Below the pieces are notes generated by a model. The model saw only the letters and a list, made by a program, of their open reading frames with translations, made no database searches and had not been told where the DNA came from. Of a stretch of 16,081 nucleotides of DNA, positions 13,895 through 16,081 are shown in pieces. Both the position numbers and the translations under genes were made by a program. The stretch covers positions 1 through 16,081 of the forward strand of contig DVMB01000075.1 of assembly GCA_018715225.1 (NCBI GenBank), in the 5' to 3' direction. The first letter of the stretch is position 1. Every line of letters begins with the position of its first letter. The DNA is from Candidatus Onthoplasma faecigallinarum (GTDB taxonomy: Bacteria > Bacillota > Clostridia > Christensenellales > UBA1242).

Positions 13895-14437
13895 TTATTT
13901 TTTCTTGTTGATTGTCTTTGACATACACTTTTCTAGATGTAACTTCAATTTATTAATATCCCCAGTCAAAGCATCTTTTCTAATGCAGACAAACTCAACT
14001 TTGTTGAACACAAGGACAAGTCTAGAGTCATCTTCAAGATAACTCGTGAGAGCCCTAAGATTGTGTACATTTTTTGCCATTTCATGTTCATCTTTATACA
14101 AGGTTTCTGTACACAAACTGTCATCCACCTTTATCAAGATATAATCCATTTCCGCAAGCCTTTGTTGTTTGAAGGCTTTTTTTTGAGACCTGACCAACAT
14201 CAGCGGAACTACTAAATACATTATCTCCAATATCAGCAAGGCTACCAACAATATGATATCCCATATGTATGAATTGCCACGGACAATATCAAATATCAAC
14301 ATGGCAATCATACATACCATAAGTATAGGGATAAGCACAGCGATGACTTTGTCTTGTTTGCGTTTTTGAGATTTGTATACATATTTAGCACTGATGACAC
14401 AATCTTCTAATTCCAATTTATATTTACATTCAAACAT
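13895..14437 (-). CDS. YcxB-like membrane protein (first paralogue)
   Basis: The 180-aa protein begins MFECKYKLELEDC. Two hydrophobic helices (about 32-52 and 57-82) are separated by a short RGNSY turn, and a soluble C-terminal domain contains EDDSRLVLVFN (135-145) and IRKDALTGD (152-160). The N- and C-termini are predicted cytoplasmic. It shares this whole layout with the following gene, so the pair arose by tandem duplication. Its ATG lies 8 bp after the TAG of the surface-protein gene, and that TAG is part of its RBS (TAGGAG), indicating coupled translation. The YcxB assignment rests on pattern and architecture only. Confidence 0.7.
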   Translation of the reverse strand: MFECKYKLELEDCVISAKYVYKSQKRKQDKVIAVLIPILMVCMIAMLIFDIVRGNSYIWDIILLVALLILEIMYLVVPLMLVRSQKKAFKQQRLAEMDYILIKVDDSLCTETLYKDEHEMAKNVHNLRALTSYLEDDSRLVLVFNKVEFVCIRKDALTGDINKLKLHLEKCMSKTINKKK

Positions 14438-14445
14438 TAAATCTC

Positions 14446-16081
14446 CTATATCTTATCATTCACGCTGTAACGTTCTTTTTTCTTCTTTCTAACGATAATA
14501 ATTACAATGATTATTATAATCAACAACAACAATAGCAAGAATATAATCAACAAAATTTGCCACAACTGCAACAACGAACGCTGTTGAGTGAGAATAATAC
14601 TACCAATGTTCGCCTGATTTTGACTCAAATCAATGATCAATTGACTATCCTGTTCGGTATAAGTCAACTCTCCAGACTCTGTCCCCGTCAGCCAAATTGC
14701 GCCAGTCAAATTATCAACATTTGGTATAGAGACATATAGATTATTGTCTACATTGGTTGTCCTGCCATTTACGAGAAAACTCAATGTGTAACCTACCGCA
14801 AACACTCGCCTGTTAGACAAGAATCTAACTATATACTGATACAAGTTAGCATATTCTGGTGTGTCTACATTTATTACACTCACCTGCAAGGTTGCACCAA
14901 CTGGAATCAGTCCTACCAGACTATTGTCGGTCAAACCCCTTCCATTAAATACAGTGATTGTGCCATAGCCTTCCACATTTGCAGATACACTATATGGATA
15001 TATTGTCGCAGTTATAGAAGAATCATTGATTCTATAATTGGAAGCATCTTCGCCTGTCAACGCTTGACTAGAGTCAACTGTTATCCACTTGTTTTCCCCA
15101 ATCTGTGCGTCGGCAAATTTCAAGATCAAGTCATCGACAATGATTGTTACATCGTCATCGTTTATCACGCCTTGTAGACGTATATTAGTGTCTGTTCGTA
15201 ATGTAACATCTGTAGTCCCGTCGTACAATTTATCTTGAGCTTCCACGCCGATAACTGTCAACGATTTTCTCATAATTCTAATTTTGTTGTAGAAAGTCAA
15301 CGTATCGCTAGACAGCACGAAATTGTTGTTAAATATAGTATTGGTTAGATATAAATTATATACAGTGATGTTGTAGAACACGTCTTCATTTGCTGTATAT
15401 ATAGCCGTCTCTCCATTATCTGTAGTCGTCGTAATGACTCCAATATAACCATTTGCAAGGACGAAATTTCCAGATTCATAATTTATTTGCATCACACCAT
15501 CAGTGAATGTCAAATATTGCAAAAGTTGTCTAGCATCAAAACTACTGCTTGCATCATATGTCTTGGTGAAGGTATTTTCCATATCATAAGTCAAATTGAT
15601 AGTCTTTGGTAAAATATCAAAATAGATTTCGTACTGCAATTCTATATCACGTAACCAACTATAATTTCCTGTATCATTGAACACCAGTTCCACTCTATAT
15701 CTGCCCACATTTGTAGGATTCACACTCACATCATTTGAATCATAATAGAACACATTGTATCTGCCGTCATACATCAAGAAATTTAGGATAAAGTCGGAGG
15801 ACTGAATTCTATTTGAATCGCTTGAACCTATTGTCAAACTTTGTGAAATTCCGTTACCATTTTCATCACATTGGAACGTACTAGAGAATACATAATTACC
15901 ATTTTCAATAACCGCACCATTATAATAGATTATCGGTTGCACTTGGAACTCTACCGTTATATCTTCAACAAAACGTAACAACAAATGGTCAATATATTCG
16001 TTGTTTGTATTACGAACAATAGTTATACCGTAATTTGCGTATTGACTAACTGGAATTTCTTCTCCCATTGAAGTGTATGCT
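14446..16081 (-). CDS. Large surface protein with YDG/MBG-like repeats and C-terminal anchor helix (5' end outside window)
   Basis: The reading frame stays open to the right edge: codons for Ala-Tyr-Thr-Ser precede the first Met at 16066-16068, so the N-terminus and any signal peptide are missing. Counted from that Met, two YDG-type repeats are visible: one with KTYDASSSFDA (169-179), and one with the near-canonical KLYDGTTDVTL (280-290) followed by DASNYRI and ATIYPY, the typical strand end of such beta-sandwich domains. The region is rich in Asn, Asp, Thr and Tyr, as in extracellular adhesion-like proteins. A Leu/Ile-only helix (503-526) followed by RKKKKER anchors the protein in the membrane; there is no LPXTG sorting motif. 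It heads an operon with the two YcxB-like genes. A surface or adhesin role is inferred from the architecture. Confidence 0.8.
   Translation of the reverse strand, partial: AYTSMGEEIPVSQYANYGITIVRNTNNEYIDHLLLRFVEDITVEFQVQPIIYYNGAVIENGNYVFSSTFQCDENGNGISQSLTIGSSDSNRIQSSDFILNFLMYDGRYNVFYYDSNDVSVNPTNVGRYRVELVFNDTGNYSWLRDIELQYEIYFDILPKTINLTYDMENTFTKTYDASSSFDARQLLQYLTFTDGVMQINYESGNFVLANGYIGVITTTTDNGETAIYTANEDVFYNITVYNLYLTNTIFNNNFVLSSDTLTFYNKIRIMRKSLTVIGVEAQDKLYDGTTDVTLRTDTNIRLQGVINDDDVTIIVDDLILKFADAQIGENKWITVDSSQALTGEDASNYRINDSSITATIYPYSVSANVEGYGTITVFNGRGLTDNSLVGLIPVGATLQVSVINVDTPEYANLYQYIVRFLSNRRVFAVGYTLSFLVNGRTTNVDNNLYVSIPNVDNLTGAIWLTGTESGELTYTEQDSQLIIDLSQNQANIGSIILTQQRSLLQLWQILLIIFLLLLLLIIIIIVIIIVRKKKKERYSVNDKI

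Noticed and set aside
13881..13928. N-terminal extension of the second YcxB-like protein from an ATG at 13928
   Set aside because: It overlaps the upstream gene, lacks an RBS, and the extra residues are absent from the paralogue, which begins MFEC.

Overview
This is a low-GC bacterial segment that looks like chromosomal housekeeping DNA from a Bacillota lineage, most likely an uncultured clostridial-type gut group. The reasons are AT-rich spacers, strong purine-rich ribosome binding sites (AGGAG/GGAGG), Gram-positive-like GyrA/GyrB/DnaB/TypA sequences, Rho-independent terminators with T-tracts, and cell-surface proteins with YDG/MBG-like domains. TGA is used as a stop (typA), so the mycoplasma code does not apply. 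Lower taxonomy is not resolved. No phage, IS, CRISPR, rRNA or tRNA genes were seen.

Layout. Positions 40-204 (+) hold a very small Lys-rich ORF, which converges through a shared hairpin on a minus-strand group. In transcription order that group is gyrB (6283-4325), gyrA (4316-1815), radC (1831-1100, overlapping gyrA) and a Tyr-rich lipoprotein with a C-terminal membrane anchor (1053-214). A 350-bp spacer upstream of gyrB contains a long all-AT palindrome and helically phased 10-bp repeats. A second minus-strand series is typA (11860-10043), a small two-helix membrane protein (10043-9780), dnaB (9771-8338), yqeY (8182-7760), dtd (7754-7317) and a methyltransferase-like protein (7216-6635) ending in a terminator. 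Divergent from typA, across a spacer with a perfect DnaA-box sequence, is an HU-type nucleoid protein (12176-12460, +). Next is a strong extended -10 promoter driving a membrane-anchored protein with a Thr/Pro/Gln-rich tail (12615-13307, +). Converging from the right is a minus-strand operon: a large surface protein with YDG-like repeats (open at the window edge) followed by two tandem paralogous YcxB-like membrane proteins.

How the genes fit together. Much of the window concerns DNA topology, replication and translation: gyrase, replicative helicase, HU, the TypA GTPase, D-aminoacyl-tRNA deacylase and a YqeY protein. Adjacent genes are tightly coupled; three junctions fuse the upstream TAG stop to the next gene's ribosome binding site (TAGGAG).

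Most notable: both gyrase subunits carry non-standard residues at classic drug-contact positions. GyrA has Tyr95 where the quinolone-bridging acidic residue (E. coli Asp87) normally sits. GyrB has Gln141 where the aminocoumarin-contacting Arg (E. coli Arg136) normally sits. I found no convincing wholly new defence or mobile system. The best candidates for undescribed biology are the surface-protein/YcxB-pair operon, the Thr/Pro-tailed membrane protein, and the palindrome/repeat control region upstream of gyrB.
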